15,508 nt of DNA from Actinomycetota bacterium. Its GTDB lineage: Bacteria > Actinomycetota > Actinomycetes > S36-B12 > UBA5976. The notes under the pieces were generated by a model. It saw only the letters and a program-made list of their open reading frames with translations, made no database searches and was not told where the DNA came from. Shown here piece by piece: positions 7,704 to 13,453 of this stretch. A program made the translations under genes and the position numbers. The DNA is taken from assembly GCA_947447095.1 (NCBI GenBank), contig CANFIL010000017.1, forward strand, positions 1 to 15,508, in the 5' to 3' direction. Every line of letters starts with the position of its first letter. Within the stretch, counting starts at the first letter, position 1.

Positions 7704-8698
7704 TGCCACACGAACTCCGCATGAAACGTGCCATCGAATTGGCGCAGTCTGTGGATTTGTCGCGTGACGTCAATCCTCACGTTGGCGCAGTGGTGGTCTC
7801 GGCATCCGGTGAGATCCTCGGTGAAGGATTCCATCGTGGTTCAGGAACGTTGCATGCGGAAGTCGACGCACTTCACAACGCAGGCGATCAAGCTCAAGGC
7901 GCTACCGTCTACGTCACTCTAGAGCCGTGCAATGGAACAGGTCGCCAAGGTCCATGTGTACAAGCCCTCATTAAGGCAGGCGTTGCCACAGTTGTCTTCA
8001 GTCAACAAGATCCCAATGATGCGATGGCCGGTGGGGCACAAGCATTGCGTGATGCCGGTATTGACGTTGTTGGCGGTGTTCTGGCTGACGAATGCCGCGC
8101 GTTAAATGCAACATGGACTTTTGCGCATACAAATGGTCGACCATGGGTGAAGTGGAAGACTGCAACAACATTGGATGGATTCATAGCTGCAGTAGATGGC
8201 ACGAGCAAATGGATTACAGGAGAGCCTGCCCGCGCTGAAGTGCAAAATATTCGTCGCTCGGTTGGCGCAATCGTCACGGGTACCGGCACAGTGTTGGCTG
8301 ACAATCCTCTGATGACCGTGCGCGACCTACCTGACGATCAGCAGCCACTTCGCGTAATCGTCGGTGCTCGCGAAATACCCACGAACTTCCACATCATGGC
8401 TGGCACTCATCCCGCAATCATCGTTAATGACGAGCTCTCTGTAGTGCTGAGAAACTTGTGGCTAGAGCGCAAAATTCACAGTCTGCTCATCGAAGCGGGA
8501 TCGTCGCTGGCAACGAGTGCATGGAGCGCAGGACTAGTGGACGAGGTTTTCTGGTTCCAAGCACCTGTGATTATGGGCACAGGAATCCCAGCCCTTGCAA
8601 ATATTGGGGTTTCCGCCATGGCTGAAGCTCGCCGATTTACCGAACTTGACGTTAATCGTGTTGGATTAGACCTACTCATTCATTTCACCACCCGATAG
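7703..8698 (+). CDS. ribD: Bifunctional riboflavin biosynthesis protein RibD (deaminase and reductase)
   Basis: RibD deaminates the pyrimidine product of GTP cyclohydrolase II and then reduces its ribosyl side chain with NADPH. Starting at the ATG in the TAATG overlap, the protein has 331 residues. The frame is open further upstream inside rpe, and a GTG at 7691 is an alternative, but homology begins near MPHELRMKRAIELA. The deaminase zinc site is complete: His51-Ala-Glu53, Cys76 and Cys85, matching E. coli His50/Glu52/Cys75/Cys84. The zinc loop reads PCNGTGRQGPC, with Gly where many relatives have His. The reductase begins near residue 148 (WKTATTLDGFIAAVDGTSKWITG). Its nucleotide-binding motif is EAGSSL where EGG is common. 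The whole protein is slightly short of the typical 360 residues, mostly in the reductase. Confidence 0.93.
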   Translation: MPHELRMKRAIELAQSVDLSRDVNPHVGAVVVSASGEILGEGFHRGSGTLHAEVDALHNAGDQAQGATVYVTLEPCNGTGRQGPCVQALIKAGVATVVFSQQDPNDAMAGGAQALRDAGIDVVGGVLADECRALNATWTFAHTNGRPWVKWKTATTLDGFIAAVDGTSKWITGEPARAEVQNIRRSVGAIVTGTGTVLADNPLMTVRDLPDDQQPLRVIVGAREIPTNFHIMAGTHPAIIVNDELSVVLRNLWLERKIHSLLIEAGSSLATSAWSAGLVDEVFWFQAPVIMGTGIPALANIGVSAMAEARRFTELDVNRVGLDLLIHFTTR

Positions 8699-8706
8699 GA
8701 CGGCCA

Positions 8707-9300
8707 GTGTTCACCGGAATCGTAGAAGAACTCGGACATGTCGTTCGTGTTGATGCGCTCGGCGACTCTGTCCGCATGACCATCTCTGGTCCGATTGTGG
8801 TGAGTGATGCAAGCATTGGTGACTCAATCGCTGTCAATGGTGTGTGTCTGACTGTCACCACAAAAACTGATACTGAGTTCACTGCCGACGTTATGCAAGA
8901 GTCACTCAAGCGAACAACACTTGGACACCTCGCCGAAAACTCGCCGGTCAACCTCGAACGCCCAGTCACTTTGGCAACTCGTCTCGGCGGCCACATGGTG
9001 CAAGGCCATGTTGACGGAGTTGGAACTGTAACCGGACGTCAACTATCTGACAACTGGGAAGTTGTCACCATCAAACCGCCAGTAGACCTACTGAAGTACA
9101 TCGTAGAAAAAGGCAGCATCACCGTAGATGGCACATCACTGACCGTTGCCAGCGTGAACGATGCAGAATTCACCGTCTCACTGATCCCAGAAACATTGGC
9201 TAAGACGACTCTCGGTATCCGCAAAGCTGGAGATGAAGTTAATCTCGAAGTAGACGTAATGGCCAAGTACGTAGAAAAGTTGATGGGAGCACGCGCATGA
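8707..9300 (+). CDS. ribE: Riboflavin synthase alpha chain
   Basis: This enzyme dismutates two molecules of 6,7-dimethyl-8-ribityllumazine into riboflavin and the pyrimidine precursor. The 197-residue sequence shows the expected duplicated lumazine-binding barrels. The first starts MFTGIVEELG and contains VNGVCLTV (43-50). The second starts with GHMVQGHVDGVGTV and contains VDGTSLTV. The start is GTG, placed by the universal MFTGI N-terminus; AGGA at 8697-8700, overlapping the ribD stop, is the ribosome site. The stop is part of an ATGA overlap with ribBA. Its substrate is made by RibH, encoded two genes downstream. The name ribE follows the Gram-negative convention; some actinobacterial annotations use ribC. 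Confidence 0.96.
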   Translation: MFTGIVEELGHVVRVDALGDSVRMTISGPIVVSDASIGDSIAVNGVCLTVTTKTDTEFTADVMQESLKRTTLGHLAENSPVNLERPVTLATRLGGHMVQGHVDGVGTVTGRQLSDNWEVVTIKPPVDLLKYIVEKGSITVDGTSLTVASVNDAEFTVSLIPETLAKTTLGIRKAGDEVNLEVDVMAKYVEKLMGARA

Positions 9301-10511
9301 CACTGCTCGATCCTGTCGAAGACGCCATTGAAGCAATCAAAGCCGGCAAAGTTGTCGTGGTCGTAGACGATGAAGATCGTGAAAACGAAGGCGATCTAGT
9401 CTTCGCTGCCGCCAAAGCCACAACTGAACTTGCCGGTTTCATGATCCGCTACACCTCAGGTGTTATCTGCGTAGCCATGGAAGGTCCCGAACTCGACCGT
9501 CTCGGCCTGCCACCAATGACCTACGTGAACGAAGACCGCAAGGGAACTGCATACGCAGTCAGCGTTGATGCTCGAGATGGTGTTGATACCGGAATCAGCG
9601 CCGCTGATCGGGCGCGCACCATCAAAGTTCTGTGCGACTCAGCATCTGAACCATACGACCTGACACGTCCAGGCCACGTCTTTCCACTTCGCGCAATGCC
9701 AGGCGGTGTACTTCGTCGACCCGGCCACACCGAAGCATCCGTCGATCTCGCGCGTCTTGCTGGCCTAGCACCAGCAGGTGCCATTGCCGAAGTCGTACAC
9801 GACGATGGCTCAATGATGCGTGCACCAGCTCTGCGCGAATTTGCCAACGAACACGGCTTGGTCATGATTTCAATCGCAGACCTCATCGCATACCGACGCC
9901 GCAACGAATCACTCGTAGAGCGCATTGCAACAGCCGACATGCCAACCGAAGCTGGCGAATTCAACATTGTTGGATTCCGTGGCGTCCTCGACGGTATCGA
10001 TCACGTGGCATTAGTTATGGGCGACATCGGCGATGGTCAAGATGTGCTGGTACGTGTTCACTCGGAATGCTTAACTGGCGATGCGCTTGGCTCGCTGCGT
10101 TGCGACTGTGGACCTCAGCTTCGCGCTTCAATGCGCAAGGTTTCTGAAGAGGGACGCGGCATCGTTCTGTACATGCGTGGACATGAAGGCCGCGGCATCG
10201 GCTTGCTGCACAAACTGCGCGCATACGAACTTCAGGATCAAGGTGCTGACACCGTTGAAGCCAACGTCGCACTTGGGTTCGCTCCAGACTCACGTGACTA
10301 CGGAACTGGCGCACAAATTTTGGTCAACCTTGGTGTGAAGTCAATGCGACTTCTGACTAACAACCCGACAAAGCGCGCTGGCCTTGACGGTTACGGTCTC
10401 ACGATCACTGATCGAGTCCCGATCGAAATTGAACCAAATGATCACAACTTGGCGTACATGCAAACTAAGCGCGACTCGATGGGTCACGAACTGACTTTCG
10501 GAGGCAAGTAA
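9297..10511 (+). CDS. ribBA: RibBA: 3,4-dihydroxy-2-butanone 4-phosphate synthase / GTP cyclohydrolase II
   Basis: This 404-residue fusion catalyses both entry reactions of riboflavin synthesis. The N-terminal half (about 1-205) converts ribulose 5-phosphate to the four-carbon unit and has VDDEDRENEGDL (23-34) and MPGGVLRRPGHTEASVDLA. The C-terminal half (about 210-404) opens GTP. It has HSECLTGDALGSLRCDCG with zinc ligands Cys258, Cys269 and Cys271, followed by the catalytic and GTP-binding segment MRGHEGRGIGL and the closing LLTNNPTKRAGLDGYGL. Both halves appear intact. The start overlaps the ribE stop (ATGA) and the stop overlaps the ribH start (TAATG), so ribE, ribBA and ribH are probably translationally coupled. 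Confidence 0.97.
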   Translation: MTLLDPVEDAIEAIKAGKVVVVVDDEDRENEGDLVFAAAKATTELAGFMIRYTSGVICVAMEGPELDRLGLPPMTYVNEDRKGTAYAVSVDARDGVDTGISAADRARTIKVLCDSASEPYDLTRPGHVFPLRAMPGGVLRRPGHTEASVDLARLAGLAPAGAIAEVVHDDGSMMRAPALREFANEHGLVMISIADLIAYRRRNESLVERIATADMPTEAGEFNIVGFRGVLDGIDHVALVMGDIGDGQDVLVRVHSECLTGDALGSLRCDCGPQLRASMRKVSEEGRGIVLYMRGHEGRGIGLLHKLRAYELQDQGADTVEANVALGFAPDSRDYGTGAQILVNLGVKSMRLLTNNPTKRAGLDGYGLTITDRVPIEIEPNDHNLAYMQTKRDSMGHELTFGGK

Positions 10512-10987
10512 TGAGCGGGCACGGAAGTCCAGGTTCGGACGTCACCGGTTTCACTGGCACGCGTGCAGTAATCGTTGCTTCGTCGTGGCACACAACCGTC
10601 ATGGATGGACTGATTGCTGGCGCCACGCGCGTCATCGAAGCCGCAGGTCTTACGGCTGAGCTTCATCGCGTTCCAGGAACATTCGAACTTTCCATCGCCG
10701 CTCGTGAAGCAGCACTCTCCGGTGCAGATGTCGTCGTGGCCCTCGGTGTTGTCATTCGTGGCGGAACACCACACTTTGATTTCGTGTGCAATGCAGCTAC
10801 CGATGGTCTAAACCGTGTTGCGCTCGATACTGGCGTGCCAGTTGGCTTCGGCGTACTCACATGCGACGACGAACAGCAGGCACTCGATCGTGCTGGACTT
10901 CCAAACAGTGTTGAAGACAAAGGCGCCGAAGCAGCAGCGGCTGCAATGAATACTTGGGTCGTCCTTCGAAACATTCGTAATTCTTAA
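10511..10987 (+). CDS. ribH: 6,7-dimethyl-8-ribityllumazine synthase
   Basis: RibH condenses the pyrimidine and four-carbon intermediates to lumazine, the substrate of riboflavin synthase, and normally assembles into pentamers or a 60-mer shell. The product has 158 residues, the standard length. VPGTFELS (54-61), ALGVVIRGGTPHFDFV with catalytic His88, and GFGVLTCDDEQQALDRAG with phosphate-binding Arg127 are all present. The N-terminal MSGHGSPGSDVTGF is the flexible part. The ATG shares one base with the ribBA stop. This is the last gene of the riboflavin block. No T-tract terminator lies directly after the stop, but repeat copy A, with a hairpin and T5, begins 75 nt downstream. Confidence 0.97.
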   Translation: MSGHGSPGSDVTGFTGTRAVIVASSWHTTVMDGLIAGATRVIEAAGLTAELHRVPGTFELSIAAREAALSGADVVVALGVVIRGGTPHFDFVCNAATDGLNRVALDTGVPVGFGVLTCDDEQQALDRAGLPNSVEDKGAEAAAAAMNTWVVLRNIRNS

Positions 10988-11061
10988 TTCGTAATAAGTT
11001 CCAATTGCTGAAGGTCTCACGAGGATCTGTCTTTTCATTGGCTGCTTTACGATCGGACTTC

Positions 11062-11150
11062 GCGGATGCAAATACCGCCGAACCCGCTCGATGAGCAAAT
11101 AAATTTTCGCTCATCTCGCTTTTTAGATGTTCGGCTAACATTTCATCCGC
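11062..11150 (+). repeat. Structured intergenic repeat, copy A
   Basis: The outer stem is GCGGATG (11062-11068) with CATCCGC (11144-11150), a perfect 7 bp. Then come a bulged C (11069), AAAT/ATTT (11070-11073 with 11140-11143), an internal loop (ACC against TAAC), and GCCGAAC (11077-11083) with GTTCGGC (11129-11135). The apical hairpin is GATGAGC/GCTCATC (11090-11096 with 11109-11115), with two more pairs below a 2x2 mismatch, followed by TTTTT (11120-11124) and AGA. Weaker pairing continues outward (TCGG 11053-11056 with CCGA 11156-11159). The left arm GGATGCAAATACCGCCGAAC and the right arm CGGCTAACATTTCATCC are identical to copy B. It may serve as the terminator of the rib block, but both arms are conserved, including the part past the T-tract. 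Confidence 0.85.
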
Positions 11151-11158
11151 ATCGCCCG

Positions 11159-11175
11159 AATCGCACTGTGCGATT
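11159..11175. repeat. 17-bp dyad AATCGCACTGTGCGATT
   Basis: Perfect 7-bp inverted repeat with a 3-nt centre, located exactly between repeat copies A and C. It could be a small hairpin or a dimeric-repressor operator. Its left half overlaps the outer extended pairing of copy A. No function can be assigned. Confidence 0.5.
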
Positions 11176-11181
11176 TGAAGA

Positions 11182-11277
11182 GCCGACGATGAAGAGTTAG
11201 CAGAACCTCTAAAAAGGCCCGTGTGCCACAATCTGTGGGCACTCGGGCCGTGTTCTGCGGCTCTTGCATCGTCTGGC
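11182..11277 (-). repeat. Structured intergenic repeat, copy C (inverted relative to A and B)
   Basis: Read on the minus strand this matches copies A and B: the same bulge, internal loop (CC against TAA), GAACAC after the second stem, and CCTTTTTAGAGGT after the apical hairpin. In + coordinates the stems are GACGATG/CATCGTC (11185-11191 with 11267-11273), extended by GCC/GGC; then AAGAG/CTCTT (11192-11196 with 11261-11265), GCAGAAC/GTTCTGC (11200-11206 with 11252-11258), GGCCCG/CGGGCC (11216-11221 with 11244-11249), and GTGCC/GGCAC at the tip. G11266 is the conserved bulge. Several pairs differ from A/B but remain paired. An alternative 8-bp pairing (11178-11185 with 11258-11265) is also possible. 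Confidence 0.82.
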
Positions 11278-11322
11278 GCATCAGCCAACGTTCCCTAGGA
11301 AATGATCAAACTCATTCACAAG

Positions 11323-11328
11323 TAGGGT
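11323..11328 (+). promoter_or_regulatory. Probable -10 box for leaderless hisE transcript (TAGGGT, 6 nt, ATG)
   Basis: TAGGGT lies exactly six bases before the hisE ATG at 11335, the same geometry as at rpe. A weak Shine-Dalgarno reading (AGGG with 7-nt spacing) within the same hexamer is the alternative. A second ATG at 11331 opens a frame that stops after a few codons. A small dyad (AATGA at 11301-11305 with TCATT at 11312-11316) lies where a -35 or operator could be. Confidence 0.5.
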
Positions 11329-11334
11329 TGATGC

Positions 11335-11598
11335 ATGAAAACTTTCGATGAGCTGTTTGCTGAACTTTCAAGCAAGGTAGCCGCGGGTGCTGCCGATTCG
11401 GGCACTGTGCAGGCTATCAATGCTGGCGTTCATCATGTTGGCAAGAAGGTGGTTGAGGAAGCAGCCGAGGCGTGGATGGCTGCCGAGCACGAAACCAAAG
11501 AGCGGGCCGCCGAAGAGATTTCTCAGTTGCTGTATTGGACCCAGGCCTTGATGCTTGCAGCCGATGTGTCCCTTGATGATGTTTATGGAGCGCTGTAA
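11335..11598 (+). CDS. hisE: Phosphoribosyl-ATP pyrophosphatase
   Basis: HisE hydrolyses phosphoribosyl-ATP to phosphoribosyl-AMP and pyrophosphate, the second step of histidine synthesis. The 87-residue stand-alone form is all-helical and belongs to the MazG-like NTP pyrophosphatase fold. The metal-binding helix KKVVEEAAEAWMAA carries Glu41, Glu42 and Glu45, and AAEEISQLLYWTQ carries Glu60 and Glu61 of the second acidic helix. The length is normal for a single-domain actinobacterial HisE. The gene lies two bases upstream of hisG, whose enzyme produces its substrate, and the pair is the usual actinobacterial hisE-hisG order. The start is chosen because it gives the family-typical MKTFDELF and lies directly after the promoter-like hexamer. 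Confidence 0.95.
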   Translation: MKTFDELFAELSSKVAAGAADSGTVQAINAGVHHVGKKVVEEAAEAWMAAEHETKERAAEEISQLLYWTQALMLAADVSLDDVYGAL

Positions 11599-11600
11599 TT

Positions 11601-12446
11601 ATGTTGCGTGTAGCTATTCCGAATAAGGGACAACTTTCTGATCCAGCTCGTGACATGTTGCGTGAAGCTGGTTATGCCGCTGCTGCAAATGCGCGTGAAC
11701 TGGTTGTGCAAGACCCTGAGAATGATGTTGAGTTTTTCTTCTTACGACCTCGCGACATTGCAATCTATGTTGGTCGCGGCACGATTGACATCGGCATCAC
11801 AGGTACAGACTTACTCGCAGACTCTGGTGCTCAAGCCGACACCATTATGAATCTTGGTTTTGCTCCATCAACATTTCGATTAGCGGCACCAGTTGGTTTA
11901 GCTAAGGATGTTTCGTTTGCCCAAGGCAAGCGCATTGCAACGTCATATGCTGGCATCTTGCGAACCTGGCTAGATGACAACACGATCGAAGCCGAGATCG
12001 TCAAACTTGATGGGGCAGTAGAAAATGCTGTTGCGCTAGGCGTTGCTGATCTCGTTGCTGACGTCGTCGCGACCGGCACAACACTTCGCCAGGCAGGTCT
12101 GGAAATCGTTGGCGAACCCATCTTTAAGAGTGAAGCGTTGCTCGTCGCTCGTCCTGATGCTGTGAACGATCCTCGAGTTTCGGTGTTCACTCGACGTTTA
12201 CAAGGTGTCATTACTGCACGTGCATATGTGCTGGTTGATTATGACGTACCAAATGAATTGATTGAGAAAGCCTGCGCGATCACTCCAGGTATTGAGTCTC
12301 CAACCGTTTCATCGCTTCAGAACAGCGCATGGTCGGCAGTGCGAGCAATGGTGCCTCGTAAGAACGTACACACCATCATGGATGAGCTTTACGATCTCGG
12401 CGCTCGAGGTGTGCTCGTGACTGACATTCATGCGTGCCGTCTCTAA
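11601..12446 (+). CDS. hisG: ATP phosphoribosyltransferase, long form with regulatory domain
   Basis: HisG joins ATP and phosphoribosyl pyrophosphate in the first committed step of histidine synthesis. The product is 281 residues and begins MLRVAIPNKGQLSDPA. RPRDIAIYVGRGTIDIGITG and VADVVATGTTLRQAGLEIV represent the two-lobed catalytic core with the PRPP-binding loop. The C-terminal segment from about residue 208 (RLQGVITARAYVLVDYDVP through VTDIHACRL) is the ACT-like regulatory domain of the long, hexameric, histidine-inhibited HisG, so no HisZ partner is expected. GGAG at 11587-11590 inside hisE is a plausible ribosome site. The stop TAA overlaps the following ATG by one base, tying it to an SseB-family gene that is not known to act in histidine synthesis. 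Confidence 0.96.
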   Translation: MLRVAIPNKGQLSDPARDMLREAGYAAAANARELVVQDPENDVEFFFLRPRDIAIYVGRGTIDIGITGTDLLADSGAQADTIMNLGFAPSTFRLAAPVGLAKDVSFAQGKRIATSYAGILRTWLDDNTIEAEIVKLDGAVENAVALGVADLVADVVATGTTLRQAGLEIVGEPIFKSEALLVARPDAVNDPRVSVFTRRLQGVITARAYVLVDYDVPNELIEKACAITPGIESPTVSSLQNSAWSAVRAMVPRKNVHTIMDELYDLGARGVLVTDIHACRL

Positions 12447-13126
12447 TGAGTGACTTCGATGGGGCAATCGTTCCCGACACAGATTTTGCAGATGATGACG
12501 GTGAAGCTAACGCTGAATTACGTGATGCGCTTGCCGCCTTCGAAGTCAGCGCTTCGGCCGCTGACGCCCAGTTGGTATTGAATCTGCTGAAGAGTGAGCG
12601 CTTGCTTGTTCCTGTAGTTGCCAATGTTGATTCCATGGAAGATGGCGTCGATAAAGACAGTCACATGACCTCGGTTGAATACATCAATCAAGATGGTCGA
12701 CGTGCGTTACTTGCATTCACTGGCATTGATTCACTCAATGACTGGGATCCTGAGGCTCGACCAATTCCACGTGCGGCACATGTTGTTGCGCAAAGTGTGC
12801 TTGAGCAAGATCTTGATGCACTGATTCTCGATCTCCATGGTCCGTATACCTGCGTGATCGAAGGCCCGATGCTCGTGCGCCTAGCAATCTCGGCAAACCA
12901 CCGTGAATACCTTGATGCTGCGCTGGAATCAGCGTGCGATGCAATCGAGGAGCTTGACGGAGTCTTGGCTGCCGATTGGGAGACCAGCGCTGAAGAAATC
13001 GTGATTCTGCTCGAGGTCGAAGAAGCCGGCCCAACACTGGGCCACGACATCGCTCACATCTTGCAAGATCCCAATGTCGCGGTCGTCCTCGACCGCCCGC
13101 TTCAGGTTGAAATCAAGCAGGTTTAG
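12446..13126 (+). CDS. SseB-family protein of unknown function
   Basis: The 226-residue product resembles the SseB-like proteins found near infC in many actinobacteria. Family-like stretches are LNLLKSERLLVPVVA, the segment RRALLAFTGIDSLNDWDP with PIPRAAHVVAQ after it, and DALILDLHGPYTCVIEG with PMLVRLA. The protein is strongly acidic, particularly in the first 40 residues (FDGAIVPDTDFADDDGEANA). It has no signal peptide, no membrane segment and no recognisable catalytic motif. The start is taken at the ATG in the TAATG overlap with hisG; a GTG 12 nt upstream is a less likely alternative. The name SseB comes from a secretion chaperone, but nothing here supports a secretion role. Its position between hisG and infC may mean a link to translation, which is inference only. 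Confidence 0.75.
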   Translation: MSDFDGAIVPDTDFADDDGEANAELRDALAAFEVSASAADAQLVLNLLKSERLLVPVVANVDSMEDGVDKDSHMTSVEYINQDGRRALLAFTGIDSLNDWDPEARPIPRAAHVVAQSVLEQDLDALILDLHGPYTCVIEGPMLVRLAISANHREYLDAALESACDAIEELDGVLAADWETSAEEIVILLEVEEAGPTLGHDIAHILQDPNVAVVLDRPLQVEIKQV

Positions 13127-13133
13127 TCCGCTC

Positions 13134-13261
13134 ATCAGGGTTGGCCGGCTTGGGATGCAAATACCGCCGAACACGGCGATTAAGGCCAATAATCTTGCCT
13201 TAATCGCCTTTTTAGAGGTGCGGCTAACATTTCATCCAACTGCCGGCCCGCAATGCCTGAT
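13134..13261 (+). repeat. Structured intergenic repeat, copy B (most extended)
   Basis: The core is GGATG (13153-13157) with CATCC (13233-13237), then a bulged C13158, AAAT/ATTT (13159-13162 with 13229-13232), an internal loop, and GCCGAAC/GTGCGGC (13166-13172 with 13218-13224, one A-G mismatch). The apical stem is a perfect 12 bp, GGCGATTAAGGC (13175-13186) with GCCTTAATCGCC (13197-13208), followed directly by TTTTT (13209-13213) and AGAG. Pairing continues outside the core: GGCCGGC/GCCGGCC (13143-13149 with 13242-13248) and ATCAGG/CCTGAT (13134-13139 with 13256-13261). The apical hairpin plus T5 alone would make a strong terminator for the hisE-hisG-SseB operon, 8 nt after whose end the outer pairing starts. 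Confidence 0.85.
13175..13213 (+). terminator. Intrinsic-terminator-like hairpin inside repeat copy B
   Basis: Perfect 12-bp stem with a 10-nt loop and an immediate run of five T. By sequence this is the best factor-independent terminator in the window. The equivalent hairpin in copy A (11086-11124) is weaker, and that in copy C points the other way. Confidence 0.65.
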
Positions 13262-13292
13262 TCGTGATTTTCTCGATGGCGTAGTTATGGGC

Positions 13293-13298
13293 TAAAGT
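13293..13298 (+). promoter_or_regulatory. Candidate -10 box (TAAAGT) of the infC operon
   Basis: TAAAGT matches TANNNT and equals the hexamer before def. Initiation near 13305 would give a leader of about 150 nt before the infC start. The -35 region shows only a weak candidate (TTCTCG at 13270). Confidence 0.35.
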
Positions 13299-13342
13299 AG
13301 GGGAACGGTCCTTTTCAGGGCCGGACAAGTGGACAGCGTCCC

Positions 13343-13420
13343 ACCCGCATCGCCTGCATTAGGGCGTCGGGTCGAGAAAGCCAGAGTCATTCTGGTGTGT
13401 GCATTTATGCACGCTTTCTT
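13343..13420 (+). promoter_or_regulatory. Structured infC leader with three consecutive hairpins
   Basis: Hairpin 1 is ACCCG/CGGGT (13343-13347 with 13368-13372) with an inner CGCC/GGCG (13351-13354 with 13363-13366). Hairpin 2 is CCAGA/TCTGG (13381-13385 with 13391-13395). Hairpin 3 is GTGTGCA/TGCACGC (13397-13403 with 13408-13414, one G-U pair) with a TTTA loop, followed by TTTCTT, which is weakly terminator-like. In other bacteria infC-rpmI-rplT leaders are targets of L20 or IF-3 autoregulation. Such a role here is inference. Confidence 0.4.
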
Positions 13421-13447
13421 GGGTTGCTGCCTGCAAAGTACGAACAC

Positions 13448-13453
13448 AGGAGG
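13448..13453 (+). promoter_or_regulatory. Ribosome binding site AGGAGG that decides the infC start
   Basis: This is the strongest Shine-Dalgarno sequence in the window, located in frame ahead of ATC codons at 13458 and 13464 and of the IF-3 homology. It would be buried in coding sequence if a start further upstream were used. That argues for a non-AUG start just after it. Confidence 0.75.

Larger units (their letters stand above)
10988..11334. other. 347-nt intergenic region carrying two inverted copies of a structured repeat
   Basis: No convincing gene is seen in this gap. From left to right it holds about 60 nt with no recognised feature, repeat copy A in + orientation (11062-11150), a perfect 7-bp dyad (11159-11175), repeat copy C in - orientation (11182-11277), and the hisE promoter region (11323-11328). 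Reading frames crossing it lack ribosome sites and family-like sequence. The gap is very long compared with the 0-100 nt spacing elsewhere in the window. Confidence 0.8.

Noticed and set aside
11050..11163. Cyclic di-AMP (ydaO-type) riboswitch, suggested by CCGAACCCG and GGCTAAC
   Set aside because: Only short matches; the aptamer's other conserved segments are absent, one copy is in reverse orientation, and the neighbouring genes are not typical targets.
11062..11277. Integron attC-like sites (imperfect palindrome, extrahelical base, variable apex, AAC/GTT in the arms)
   Set aside because: The GTTRRRY/RYYYAAC core boxes do not match cleanly, copy B has GTG instead of GTT, the conserved arms extend outside the would-be core boxes, and no integrase or cassette array is present among these housekeeping genes. 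Kept only as a remote analogy.
10808..11288. Minus-strand reading frames over the end of ribH and the ribH-hisE gap
   Set aside because: Composition follows the shadow of ribH and the palindromes; no family similarity and no ribosome site.
12434..12445. GTG start for the SseB-family protein
   Set aside because: The ATG at 12446 forms the TAATG coupling seen at other junctions here; the GTG adds only four residues and lacks a ribosome site.
13074..13295. Small + strand reading frame across the repeat region
   Set aside because: It starts inside the SseB-family gene in another frame, runs through the palindromic repeat, and has no ribosome site or recognisable sequence.
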